From Neopestalotiopsis rosae (lineage: Eukaryota; Ascomycota; Sordariomycetes; Amphisphaeriales; Sporocadaceae), in NCBI GenBank assembly GCA_023078685.1, contig JALGAS010000004.1:1178001-1242000 (forward strand): 64,000 bases of DNA, given 5' to 3'. Shown here in pieces: positions 24,308 to 35,699 of this stretch. Below the pieces are notes generated by a model. The model did no database searches, was not told the origin of the DNA, and saw nothing but the letters and a program-made list of their open reading frames with translations. Numbering within the stretch: the first letter of the stretch is position 1; each line of letters opens with the position of its first letter. A program made the position numbers and the translations under genes.

Positions 24308-27300
24308 GCTGGATATGAGTTGTGCAAGTTAGTGGAGAAAAAGGACTTTAGTAGCGAAGTAACAAGAGCGGTTCAATATTATATGATAGATGCAAATTAT
24401 GTTGAACATGGTCCAGCGTGTCTCTATATGCCTCTAGTTCATACAAGGTTCGTCTTTTGAAAGTATGGTTGGCCGCGGTCGAAAATTTGATATCCCCAGG
24501 AATATGAAGGACCTAGATTGTATGGTAGTAGGGTATGTCCTCAGGGAACAAAAAAGAAATCGTCGAGGGAACGCTGGGTATGCCGGTTTTGTGAGCTGGA
24601 GACTGTGAATGCAGCCGGAACTTCAGTCAAAGCTGCAAGAAATGCAGTTCCGTAAAGGCAGCAAAGTTTCATGTCTTGCATTTGCATGCTGCCGAACAAT
24701 GGAATAGACAAAAGTCTGCCGCGGAAGCTCCGCCACCCGATGCATGTAGGTATTCATGAATCTCTTCCTCATCTGACCAATTCAGGATAATGATTGCGAA
24801 CAAGTTGAAGAGGCAGCCACAACCCAATTCTGACTTTCAGCCCAATGTTGGCGTCGCCTAAGGCAAGCCACCCAGCACCAAAAAAGCAGCTAACAGGCCG
24901 TGGAATCCGGGGCAGGCTGAAAAAGTCTGGTCATCATTGATCTTTTTCTTTTATATACGTCTCCTTTTGATGACGGCTCGGCACCCGACTGAGGCGGGCG
25001 CAATGTTTGATGTCTTTGAATTATGCGCCGCACATGATGTTGTACGATCTACAAGTCAACATTTCCCGCGGTGGGGTCAAGAGTTTTTGTTCTCTTGTTC
25101 TATGGGAGTCTCGAACTCCCGATTTACATTTTTACTTCGAGCAATTTATGAAAAACCTGATGTACATTATGCAATGCCTTTTTCAATCTAGGCACAAATC
25201 ATTTCGTTTCATGCCCTCATATGCCTTTATTGAATGATTATGCCAGCTGTAGTGGAAATAAGGTAGAGAGCTGTATGTGTCATAATTTGCATACAGTAGT
25301 ACATCAAGTATATACGGTGCACCACAGGGTACGTGAGGCTTAAACAGAGCCAGAGCCGCACGCGCACTGATTAAGATTGGAGGAAATAATGAACTCGAGG
25401 GGCCATCAGATCGGCCCGTATTAGACTATTCACTAGCGTGCAGTCACTATGTATGCGGGTCATGCTGGCGGGTCTGCGATGTGAGTGCAAGAGTCTGGAC
25501 TTCTTCTTTTTTCCCCCTTCACCTTTAGCTACAATGATGTGTAGGTGTAGGCGTCAAGTATGTCTAGTGCACTGATTGACAGCAGAGTCATGTCATGACA
25601 GCGGGAAGCAAGGACATAGATACCCGCTTCTCGGACATATCGAAACATTGGGGGCTGAAGCTCTAGGACGCAGCCAAGTCTCATTCTTCCACTGATCTGG
25701 AGAGTATCAAGGCGAGGGCCGTGTCTCTTGTTCTCGAAAAACGACATAGGAGATTAGCAACCCCTTATTCAATCAAGTATAGATAGTGGTCTGATAGATA
25801 AAGAAAGGATTTCTGTCGAGAGCTTCTTCAAGACCGCCGACATAGCAAGTACCATGAGTGTGCTGTTTGTGCTGTGTAGTCCAGCCAATACAAGATTGCT
25901 ACCGGCCGAAACCACTCACTTATTACAACTGAAGTGAAGTGAAAGCGCGTATCATATCTATCTCTCTGGCCCAAGGGATTCTTTCCAAAACTTTATATCC
26001 TAGGTACTATGGTAATTTGTAGCAGAAATATACATTATGCCAAGAAATTGGACAAAGATAACTCTTGGCCTGTGGACGTAATCTGCATGAATCTCTATGC
26101 CCAATTGAGCCAATGTGACGATCTCCCACCTTACCCATTACTGCCTGTGTACATCGCGCACCTACATTAGTGCTCGGTAATTGATAACTATGGCAGCGAC
26201 ACTTGCTTCGCATGCGCATCTAAACCTTAAGGTAATCTTTTGCTTCCAAGACTGGATCGCAACTAAGATGGAAAAGCCCGCCGTCTGACAGCCAAAGGGT
26301 AATTCCGATTTAACAAGTATTTACTGTCGGCATCTTCCTCATCGCTGGTGCGCGCCCAGCACCCGGGCTCTCCTGGAAGTGATGGCCTCTGATCTTTACC
26401 CGGGCCAGCGAGCAGTCTGCCCAAGATCATCTTTTAAGGTGGCTCGATGAGTAAGCTGGAACAAGTTCTGATCATCGAAGGCTCGCCTATGGCACAGTCC
26501 TGCCCCGACCTGACTCGTCTCCTCGATCGATCACCAGCTATTTTGAGGTCGAGCAGATTTGCGCCGTCCAGGGGGCGCGTCTTGCGTCTGACTCCTGCTG
26601 CATTGGATCGGTCCAATTCCAGCAACCGTCTGGCAAGTTTTGCTGCTTCGGCTCGATTTCAGCGCCGCACCTTTGGCCTGGGTCTGTTGCTGCCCCTGTC
26701 TACTGCGGGCGGTGGAGCCACATCGTATCGTGGGCGTTGCGGTCCCTCTTGGCCAAGCCAAGGGCCGTTACGTGGATCTGATCTGGAGCTTCAGCCAGGG
26801 TCGCTCTGTGTCAGGTGCATTTTTTTCTCTCTAATTCTCACAGTATGTTTCCCCAACATTACCCAAAAAAGGGTCCAGGGGGGCCGCTGACCAAAACGAG
26901 AAAGGGAAGGGGTCACAGAGAGTGAGAGACAGAGGGAGAAAAAAAAAAGCCATCGGTCCTCGAGAACGTGGCGTCGGTTTGTGAAGTGGAACAGTTTGTC
27001 AATTGCCGTTCGTCTAATAATTCTTCTTGCGGCTCGGTTGCAAATCAACGACCTAAGTTACCTTGTTTCTAGTATACTTGCCCAAAGTGCTATTACTCTT
27101 ATTTTGCTAGGGGAAATCGCGACTGGAAACTCGTCAAAGAGGTCAATCGTTGTTTCTTCTTTCAACCAACTACCTTCCACGAACGAACGGCTATTATTTA
27201 TTATTACCACTACGTACCTGGTTCATCCCACTTGGCACCATATCAAGTCACAATAATAAACCACGGCAAATTCCACCAACGCTCACCAACCAACCCGCCG

Positions 27301-27622
27301 ACCGGCAAATACCGTCCCTCCATCGCCCGCCAGTGCCTATCCATCCCCAAGTACAGCAACCAGCTCGTCAAACCCGCCCTTGCGACTTTTAGCTTACCAC
27401 GCCCGCGCTCCTGCCCGGCAAGCTCCATTGCCTCGTCGCGCTGGGCCACCTGCAGCCGGCGAAGCTGAGAAAGAGAGAGAGAGAGAGTTTTGAGTTGAGT
27501 GCCTGGACGAGCTATTGTGGACGGCGTTCGGTTTTGGGTAATCGTTCTGGGTCTGGCTCTCGGTAGGGGCAACTCGCTGAACGCGCGCGCGTTAGCAGGC
27601 ACAAACCTAACGTCTGCGAGAC
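24308..27622. other. 3.3 kb intergenic region upstream of a large regulator
   Basis: No gene is supported. An open frame at 26447-26890 (+) of 147 codons has a low-complexity Ser/Arg/Leu composition and no domain. Purine-rich tracts (26915-26950) and a (GA)n run near 27470-27487 lie in the likely promoter and leader of the Zn2Cys6 gene. Long leaders are usual for fungal regulators. Confidence 0.45.
27470..27487 (+). repeat. (GA)n run in the leader of the Zn2Cys6 gene
   Basis: Alternating GA dinucleotides lie about 135-150 bp before the ATG at 27623. Confidence 0.8.
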
Positions 27623-30600
27623 ATGCCTCCAGGCCGACCGCCCAAGAGGCCCGGAGAGTCTGAGATCGACGGCGCCGACGGCCAAGCTGCTGCAAAATGT
27701 AAGCTGCCCAAACTCGATCGCGGCACTTCAAACGACTATTCCAGTGCCGTCAAGAACAAGTTATCGTCCTACACCAGGACCGGCCAAGTAAGTGTCTATT
27801 GACGAGAGTCGCATTGTGCTGCTTTGTGCGTTTGCAACGCGCATGGTAATTCGAATGCGCGCCTGCGCTGACCCCAAATAGAAATGGACCGTGTAAGCTG
27901 ACTTTGACATTATCCTTCAGGCATGCGACCGTTGCAAGGTTCGCAAAATTAGGTGTGATGCTTCGCCAGATGGATGCTCCCACTGCATCAACCAAAACCT
28001 CGAATGCTTCGTAACGGATCGAGTAACAGGCCGGACCGAGCGACGAGGGTACATGCAAGAACTCGAACGTGAGAAGACGGACATGCTCAACCACATTCGC
28101 GACCTGGAGAAGTTGCTGGACACAAAGGGCCTCGAAGTGAAGCCGTATAATCGACCGGCTGCCTCTGCTCAAAATTCTGGCTTTCCTGCGACGGTGACTT
28201 ATGATGCGAGGGGCAATCCCATACAAGATACGTCCGCGGACGACAACTCGGAGAAGTGGACGCAAATGGGACAATCGTTATGGATCAAGCACAAACCAGG
28301 GTCACACTTTTCGCATGCCTCCAGGAGCTTGTTTGGTTCCAAGTCTGCGACTGCCGATGTTCACCTAGGGGTATCTGGTGATCAAGCTCCGCTCAGCTCC
28401 ATCAAGGGAACCAAGCTTTCCATTCTCGGCAGCACGATCGATTTGGGATCCTTCGAGGCCCCGGACATGGACGAGCCAGCACCAGGCGTCCAGGCCAAAT
28501 CACCATTGTACAACAAGTCAGTCCAGGCATTCCTGCAGTCATGCACCAATATCAACCCACAACTGCATGTCGAGTATCCGCCTAGAGACTCAGCTTTTAC
28601 TTACGCCGAGTGGTATTTTCTTATGCTGTATCCCTTCCTTCCCGTGTTACACAAGCCAACATTTATGAATATAGTAAGTTCAGGAACTTCTTCTTACCAC
28701 GAGGAAACACTCGACTAACAATGCCAGCTCACCCGATTGTATGATGACCCTAATTTTAAACCCACCGTTGCCGAGAATGTTATGGTACACATGGTATTCG
28801 CCTCGATATACTTGCAGTATGGCCTGCGAAATCCCCAGGTTCCTGAGGAAAAGGCAAGATTAAACGAACTCTCCAACCAGCACTATCATTTCGCCTTGTG
28901 CAAGTTCTTTGATCTATCTACCTCCAAAACGTTCGAGGACCTCCAGGCGTTGACTATGATTGCTGTTCACACAAGAGCATTTCCAAAGCCAGACTGTAGC
29001 TCAATGGTTACTCATACCTGCCAAGGCATGGCTATCGAGCTCGGACTGCACCGCAGCATGAAGAAACCCGGAGAAGGCACCGATCTGGAGAATGAAATGC
29101 GCAAGCGCGTCTTTTGGGCTCTTGTCACCATGGGCGTCACCCTCAATGGACGAAAGGGAAAGCCCATGCCGATACGGCTGGATGAGATTGACGTAGATTT
29201 TCCGGAGATGATCGCGGATGAGCTACTCACCAAGGATGGAGTGGACACATCCAGGTCTGGAAAATGTCTCTATGAGATCGGAATACAAAGCTTCCGGGTA
29301 GCATCCATCTACTTGGACATGTACGCTACCATCTATTGTACAAGAAGAGACCCAACAATGTATCCTTCAATCGTTGAGGAGCTGGAGGGCCGAATTGACG
29401 CCTGGTGGGAGCAACTGCCGCACACCTTGAAACCGGCGCCGGCTGCCAGCGACGACGGACACAACGAAATGTTCGCGCTTTATGCAGAATATGTGTACCA
29501 CGAGTTCAAGTTGTGTCTTCGGCACCCTTCCGTGGCTCTAACGAGTGATCCGAGGTTGATGGCAGAAAACAGCAAAGTGTGCGAGAAAGCGGCCAAGGAC
29601 ATGTTGACCATTGCTTACAAGCTGTACAAGTTGAAGTCTCAGGATTCAACATGGTACTCATTGTCCGAATACATTGCTGCCATGTTTACCTCCCTTGTCG
29701 CGGTCTGGGAAAGGAGGCACGAGACAGACGGGGCAGAAGTTGCCAACTTACGTCAAGATATGGACACTTGGCTGGTCATCGTGGCCGATTCATGCGAATT
29801 GATGGGTGAGTTGATGATGAATTTCCCCTCGCGTAAATCTTGATCTAACTTTTGGCAGGATGTGGCTTGACCTTACGGAATGCCGTAGCATCCATCGTGG
29901 ACCGCACAATTGAATGGATCGAACGTGATCGGCGGCGCAAGGCCAATGGGGCTTTGCCTCCGCAGGTCTCTCAAGAGATGCTCAAACAATCACCACAGCA
30001 GCAACAGCAAGGCTACCCCGGCGTACCTGTTGGCTCGTCGACTGCCTCGGCGAACCATGAAAACTCACGAACAGACCCGTCACTGAATGCTGGAGAAACG
30101 CCAAATCCTGGCATGGGACGCACCAAATATTACCCGGGTTCTGCTGCTGAAGCCTCTTCTTATCCTCCGCCCCCTTACAGCGACCCATCTATGCACGACT
30201 CGAGTAACTTACCGTATGCAGCCGAGGATCCTTATCTGTACTCCCAGACTGGACCAGTCCCAACGTCGCAGGGGCAGGGGCAGGCACAAGCACAAGCACA
30301 AGCTCAGGCTCAAGCTCAAGCTCAAGTGCAACAGACGCAAACTCAAATCGGTGATCACAACCCACTTACTACATTTGCCGCACAAGCAACCTCCCTGCAA
30401 CAGCCCTCGGGCGACATGATGTGGAGGCAAGCCACGCCGGGAGGTAACACATGGCAAGACTGGACCGCTGCTGTCGTTGACAACCAAGATCATTACAGCG
30501 CAAATGCACTCATGTCCCTTGGCGCTGGACCGAGGTCGACCAGCGTCAATGACGCGGGGCCCAGTGGAACGGCCATAGGTCTGGGTGTGGGAGGTATCAG

Positions 30601-30688
30601 TGGTCAAAATGTTTCGAGCACGGCCAACAATACACAATGGCCACTCATGCTGTTTCACGACGGCGCTGGTAGTATAGGGGGTGCGTAG
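27623..30688 (+). CDS. Zn2Cys6 transcription factor, COL-26/BglR-like
   Basis: Nuclear DNA-binding regulator. Exons 27623-27787, 27921-28673, 28728-29805 and 29859-30688 give 941 aa. The zinc cluster CDRCKVRKIRC...C..C......C lies at about residues 57-84, just after the first intron, and is followed by a Leu-rich coiled-coil linker (about 102-122). A fungal-specific regulator domain with the YAEWYFLMLYPFLPVLHKPTF region (from about 287) fills the middle. The tail is disordered and includes a Gln/Ala dipeptide repeat (QAQAQAQ, about 30270-30340). The motif DRVTGRTERRGY after the cluster and the overall layout recall the glucose-sensing regulators COL-26 (Neurospora) and BglR (Trichoderma). That identity is from memory and moderate. 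Confidence 0.9.
30270..30345 (+). repeat. CAAGCA/CAAGCT hexamer repeat coding for Gln-Ala
   Basis: An in-frame repeat inside the regulator's C-terminal region encodes alternating Gln and Ala. Its length should be able to vary in 6 bp steps without breaking the frame. Confidence 0.85.
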
Positions 30689-31663
30689 AACACACCCAGG
30701 TGGCTCGCTTTACGCCACAGAAGATACCCAATATCGCTCTTGAGCATGCGCTCGTCTCCATTCCCGTCCCTCGTAGGGATACGAGCTGTGTCAGATCACA
30801 GTCGAGGAAAAGCACATAGATTTTGGAAGCAAATAATTGTATATAGACATCATCATTGGCAAGGACCGTCAGCGAAAGAAAGCAGCATTGGTTTTGGCGT
30901 CACGCGCGCCCCGAAGTGTTCAGGGCGCTATCGTTCATCGTGGCTTGATTTTTTTATGCGCAGATAGACCGTCATCTGCTGATACCCCCAGCGTTGCTTT
31001 TACGAATACGATATCAATATATCTGAATGGTTCCAAGTTTGGCATGCTGGCTTTTCAATTATATGCGCGAATGAATTCAAGTATTGAAGCGTTCGTGAAC
31101 AGAGGTTCATCAATTGTATCAGATACATGCTGTTTGTTTACTTCTTCAACTAATATACATCATTAAAACATATTTTTGTGTCTTGTCGTGCTCCTTCTTG
31201 GGTCGCACACACGGGGTAGACCGTTTATCTGTGGACAGAAGACACACAAACTTGGGGAGAAGAATCTCTCTGTAGCCCACTTTCTAATGCGTCCAGCCAG
31301 AAAATGACGATGAGTAGAGTTAGAGAGGCCTGGAGGGGAAAAAAACAAAGTATCCAGCCAAAAGGATTTGCCATCTATATGGAGCAGTTACACCAGCTGC
31401 GCCCTTTTCTTCTTCTTCTTTGGACATAAGAGAAAGTTCTCAATTCCCCGCCCTCTCACATTATTGTTACATACCGCCCTCTTTCTCTCTCTCTTACATG
31501 CTGACATACGTTATGTACGTCATCCGGGGTCGTGATATAGCTGGCGACGAGGTCGGACTGGCTTTGATGGAGGATATAACCGCAATCCAGAGATAATATG
31601 AATGGAGACCGTGGAGTCGTTATCCAAGCCAGAAGGCTTTCTTTGTCAAGGAGTCGATCAAGA
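30689..31663. other. convergent intergenic region, nothing recognised
   Basis: 3' flanks of the regulator and of TIM50. Only short open frames. A CT-rich run lies near 31478-31496. Confidence 0.5.
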
Positions 31664-33163
31664 TTACTTGTTTCCAAACCAGCCGGTCAGGGAGCCCTTC
31701 ATGCTCTCCATGGCCTCGGCTTGGGCCTTCTCCTGGGCTTGCTGCTCCTCCTTGAGCCACTTCTCGCCGTTCTTGCGGATCTCCTCCTCCATCATCTCGT
31801 AGTTGCGCTGGCCACGCTCACGGGCGATATCCTGAAGCATCTTGCCCTGGGCGAAAGCCTCGCTGGGGCTCTGTTCGCCCTCGACCGGAACCATCATGCT
31901 CATGTTGCTGGGCTTGAGGCCGAGCATGCTGCCGAGGGCTCCGATGCCCGAGGTGTGCTTGCGCTTATGTGCGTTGAACTGCTTCTCGAACTCGGTTCTG
32001 GCAATGGCTTCGCGGCGGGCGAATTCGACGGGAATGTTCTTGCCGTCAAAGGACTTGAGCACCTCGCGGACATCCTTGTATTGCATCGTGTGGATGTACT
32101 CGAGGAAGGGGATCAATGCCACCAGGTCCTTATCCTTCGGGTCGCCGGTCCACTTGGGGAGAACAATGGCATTTTCGGGCTGGTTGCGAACGTGGGCGGC
32201 GTTGGTGTCAACCATGATGACCTTGGACAGATCACGGTTGAGGTACGAGAGATCCTTGACAATCTCTCCGTCCTTGTACTTTGTGGCTTCGCGGAAAAGA
32301 GGCCAGACGATGAAGCGGTAGGGGTCGAGCTTGCGCACCAATGGCTCACCCATGGCAAATGGGACAGTGGTGAACAGTACAAGCTCGTAGTATTGGCTGA
32401 GGTAGTGGAGGAAGTAATCGGCGCCGGGTCGCTTGGCTATTCTCCAGCCATGCTCTCTCGTCCATTCGCTGTGGATAAGCATATCCTCCAAACTGATGCA
32501 AAGTGTGTATGGGCGCTCAAACATGGGATCGGGGTCGGGCAAGAGCTTCTCGAAAGCAGGCTCGTGGTAGTAGCTGAGTGAGTCGTTGAGGCGCGCACGA
32601 GCACGGGTCCACCACAAATTTGGCGACCAGCCATTGGGGATATCTCGGTGCAGCTCCGACTCATCCTCGTCCCAGTCACGGCCAAGCCATGCAACACTGC
32701 CAAGACCTAGAACCAGTGCAGACAGGTACATGCGGTTGGCCCATCTGTTCCGTCGCTTCTCGGTCGATGAGATATATGCGGAAGCAGGGAGTTCTCCCTT
32801 GTGTCGGCCGCCACCCTCGGCCTCGAGCTCCTCCAGGTCGGCGAGCGCGCTCTTATTCGTAGCTCCTTCCTTTTCGTACTCGAGGGTTGAAGGAATACCT
32901 TGTGTCAGGTCAGGAAGTTTAAAAGGCTTTTGGGGTGCCTCTGGCGTCTCGGGTATTTGTGATTCCTCGCTCTTGGATGCAGGCGACGATTCGGACTCTG
33001 AAGGCTTTGGTTGCGAGGCTGCTGGCTTCTTTGTGTTCTGTGCCATGGCACGTAATTGCACGGTGGACACTGGTAACGAGACATTTTGGGCTCGGATTGA
33101 TCGAGTTGCAGCTCTGCTCACAGCAGACGATTGCGCCGCGCGCAGAAAGGTCCTGGCCAGCAT
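31664..33163 (-). CDS. TIM50: TIM50, receptor subunit of the mitochondrial TIM23 translocase
   Basis: Inner-membrane protein that receives presequence proteins in the intermembrane space and passes them to TIM23. Intronless, 499 aa from the ATG at 33163. The N-terminus is Arg/Ala/Ser-rich without acids (MLARTFLRAAQSS...), a mitochondrial presequence. A hydrophilic stretch follows, then one membrane helix (about 145-162, YLSALVLGLGSVAWLG). The large FCP1/NIF-type domain contains CISLEDMLIHSEW, EHGWRIAKRPGADYFL and YYELVLFTT. The phosphatase DxDxT motif is degenerate (SLEDML), as expected in Tim50. The C-terminus is rich in Glu, Gln and Ala. Confidence 0.95.
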   Translation of the reverse strand: MLARTFLRAAQSSAVSRAATRSIRAQNVSLPVSTVQLRAMAQNTKKPAASQPKPSESESSPASKSEESQIPETPEAPQKPFKLPDLTQGIPSTLEYEKEGATNKSALADLEELEAEGGGRHKGELPASAYISSTEKRRNRWANRMYLSALVLGLGSVAWLGRDWDEDESELHRDIPNGWSPNLWWTRARARLNDSLSYYHEPAFEKLLPDPDPMFERPYTLCISLEDMLIHSEWTREHGWRIAKRPGADYFLHYLSQYYELVLFTTVPFAMGEPLVRKLDPYRFIVWPLFREATKYKDGEIVKDLSYLNRDLSKVIMVDTNAAHVRNQPENAIVLPKWTGDPKDKDLVALIPFLEYIHTMQYKDVREVLKSFDGKNIPVEFARREAIARTEFEKQFNAHKRKHTSGIGALGSMLGLKPSNMSMMVPVEGEQSPSEAFAQGKMLQDIARERGQRNYEMMEEEIRKNGEKWLKEEQQAQEKAQAEAMESMKGSLTGWFGNK

Positions 33164-34304
33164 TTTGAAAGGCAAAATCGATACTCCCTGCTGATCAGTC
33201 GATTTCTATATGGTACAGATTTTGAATTGTGAATCTGAGTCCGGGCGAGGGAGCTGGCAGATAATGGGCTGATGCGGCTGTCGTGCGTATGGCTAAGCAA
33301 ATAATTCCTTCCAAAGCTCACGATTGGAAGCTCACAGGTTCGATTTTGTTCCGGTCGAGTTTTTTCCGACCGCCGACTAGTAGACATCCATTGCGACCGG
33401 GACCTCAGCCGCTAGCACTGGTACGTCATTCGGTGCATGGATGGGTCACTGCGCTTATCGATAGCAGTGAGCCCGGTGCCGCTGTAGAAGCTCTCGTGGT
33501 CCCCTAGCGGTAGGCGTCACGGCGCCTGTCAGTGGACAATGGACCCCGAACCCGCTGGACCTTTCAGCGACATCGTTTGCCACAGAGGACCTCCAGTTCA
33601 TCTTTCACTTTTGCCCCTCGCTGGAAGCCCCTCCTTCAGTGAGCAATCCATTGAACCGTCAGTATCGTCCCCTGCTACAACATCTAAGCCGTCACTTGAC
33701 CAGTCGCCCACCATTAGCAATCATTTTACCCCGGACTTTACTGGACTGGGCCGTCGACTTGGAAGCAGTTAAAAGGCTGAAGGGCGGTTCTAATAGACAA
33801 ACTTTACCGGTCTTTCCATAGCACAAAGCCAAACTCTCTCCAACTGTTTTCCTCCACTCATCATATTGTCTGGTCGGTCAGTCGTGTGGCCTCCTTCCCC
33901 TCTTGAACATAACAATCTGCAACTCTCCCTCCGACTCGTTGCCCCGTTGTGATTTGATTGCAACGCTCTTTTCATTTCCAGCAGTCAGCGGCTTTGAAAG
34001 TCCGCCTTTGTTCGTCTATTCTCCGTTGCCAAGCACCCTCGAAATTTTGGACATGGCAGCGATGAGTGCTGCTTTCTAGAGGGTGGCAGTCGCTCGCTGA
34101 AATATCACGATGGCACCACCCTCGGTACGCCTCGTCATATTTGAGTACTAAATCGAAGCAAACAATTTTTATACAAAGCAACTGCGACTTTGATCAATCT
34201 ACTTTACATCACAGCCAGACGGCCTGCAATCAGTACGCAAGCAACAAGCACGACTTTGCGATTGAGTTTTCGCTGCAGTCGCCTCTACAAAGTAACCCCT
34301 CGTC
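33164..34304. other. divergent promoter region of TIM50 and the 2EXR-like gene
   Basis: No gene is supported. Short plus-strand frames (such as 33539-33772) could be upstream ORFs in a long leader of the 34305 gene, but show no conserved feature. Confidence 0.45.
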
Positions 34305-35324
34305 ATGCCATATCACTTGACTATTGCCGACAGAGACACAGGCAAAATGCGACGTCGAATGACAGGAGGAAGAGCCCCGCGACCCGTCGTCATGGCCCCC
34401 AGCACAGCTTCAAGTTCCGCTGTACCATCAGGTAACACCTCGGAAGCCGAATCCGCCATGGCCGACTCCATCGCATCGCTCACAAGCAACATCGCTTCCC
34501 TTACCGTCGATGTACCGCTTTCGAACAAGCCAAAGAGAAAGAAGATACCTCCTTTTCGCTTCTTTGATCTTCCATCAGAGTTACGCCTTAGGGTTTACGA
34601 TTTCCACTTTGCCAATGTTGGCGACGTCCTAGACCTTGACCATGACAACAGAGAGCGGATTCACAAGAAGCTTATCATCTTCAAGACCTGTCGGCAGATG
34701 TACCAAGAGGCTAGCTATGCCCTCTACAGTACGCATGCGGTTCGAATCTTCCCCATCTGGGGCAAGTTCTTCAAGTCCAAGAAGCCACTGCTTGCGCGCA
34801 TGTCTGCCAATCAGCGGTCCAGTCTCAGCACGCTCGAACTCCGACTCGGCCCAGGTTGGAATCGGCCTCCACGTGGCTGGGTTGTCAACGAGGCACTCGG
34901 TCTGAAAGGCTGCGTCAACGTACATCGCATCAAGGTATTTGTGGAATGTGACCCCAGCAATGACGTCTTCAAGGGGTTCCGTCACTCGGACGGATTCTAC
35001 GAGAACTTCTCTAAGAATCTCTTGGAAGCCATTTTACAGGAGATGCCATGGTGTAGGCTGGTTGAATTCGATGCGAACCCCAGCGTAAGGAAGAACGGTG
35101 CCATGATGACCGGGCTGTTCGAGACGACCACCAAGATGGACTGTAAACTCGCCTGGGGGCCCGAGAAGGGCTGGGACGATGGAGAGGAATACATAGCCCC
35201 GGAACCCATCCCGAACAACGACCCCATTGGCATAGCAGCCATCGTGGATGGCCGCGTGATTCCAGCGAATACCGGGCTACTGAATCCGAATTACGATCCC
35301 AATATTATAACATTTACTTCGTAA
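34305..35324 (+). CDS. 2EXR/F-box-like domain protein of unknown function
   Basis: Single exon, 339 aa, or 325 aa if the second Met at 34347 is used. After a disordered Ser/Ala-rich N-terminus and a basic patch (KPKRKK, about residue 75) comes FRFFDLPSELRLRVYDF, which matches the start of fungal 2EXR or F-box-like domains (FxxLPxELRxxIY). A CRQMYQEASYALY block follows, also typical. The rest is mixed alpha/beta without catalytic motifs. Such proteins form large fungal families, and ubiquitin-ligase adaptor roles are often assumed but seldom shown. No signal peptide or membrane segment. Confidence 0.85.
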   Translation: MPYHLTIADRDTGKMRRRMTGGRAPRPVVMAPSTASSSAVPSGNTSEAESAMADSIASLTSNIASLTVDVPLSNKPKRKKIPPFRFFDLPSELRLRVYDFHFANVGDVLDLDHDNRERIHKKLIIFKTCRQMYQEASYALYSTHAVRIFPIWGKFFKSKKPLLARMSANQRSSLSTLELRLGPGWNRPPRGWVVNEALGLKGCVNVHRIKVFVECDPSNDVFKGFRHSDGFYENFSKNLLEAILQEMPWCRLVEFDANPSVRKNGAMMTGLFETTTKMDCKLAWGPEKGWDDGEEYIAPEPIPNNDPIGIAAIVDGRVIPANTGLLNPNYDPNIITFTS

Positions 35325-35699
35325 CGCACTGCGACCATTCGCAGGTACGCACGAGAACGGCTTGTGTTGTTCAAAGACACTCGCTAGTCAGGCCGTTTTG
35401 TCACGGTTTTCATAGTGGCATTAGGGAGGACGTCACTAAAACGATGCGATTTATGACGCTCGCTTCGTTGTCTATGGTGCATTTCACATTGGAGAGGTTA
35501 CACAGTCATTGAAGACTTGGCCAGAAAGCCGTAGTGCCTTGCAGAATTATGTATATATCAGCAAGACAAATGCGCTCTTTATTGAAATTGAGTACAATTC
35601 CTTTGCCATATGCTTGATCAGTAGTTTCCTATAATACTACAATTGAGTTCAATGCCAGCTTGCGAATCGGGCCCTGTCTGTCATGCGTTGAACCGAACA
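35325..35699. other. convergent 3' flank, nothing recognised
   Basis: Spacer between the 2EXR-like gene and VTA1. It contains AT-rich, probable polyadenylation sequence. Confidence 0.5.

Noticed and set aside
25070..25150. tRNA-like T-arm (GGGAG-TTCGAGA-CTCCC) on the minus strand
   Set aside because: The stem-loop is present, but no matching acceptor 5' half, D-arm or anticodon arm is found at proper distance. Judged chance or a remnant.
26447..26890. 147-codon plus-strand frame upstream of the large Zn2Cys6 gene
   Set aside because: Low-complexity Ser/Arg/Leu translation without a domain. More likely part of a promoter or leader.
31598..32581. Long open frame (327 codons) on the plus strand
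   Set aside because: It lies wholly antisense to TIM50, whose domains are unmistakable. Its Leu/Val/Gly-rich composition is the mirror of the coding strand.
33495..33545. tRNA-like A-box resemblance (TAGCGGTAGGCG)
   Set aside because: No B-box (GGTTCRANNCC) follows and no cloverleaf can be drawn.
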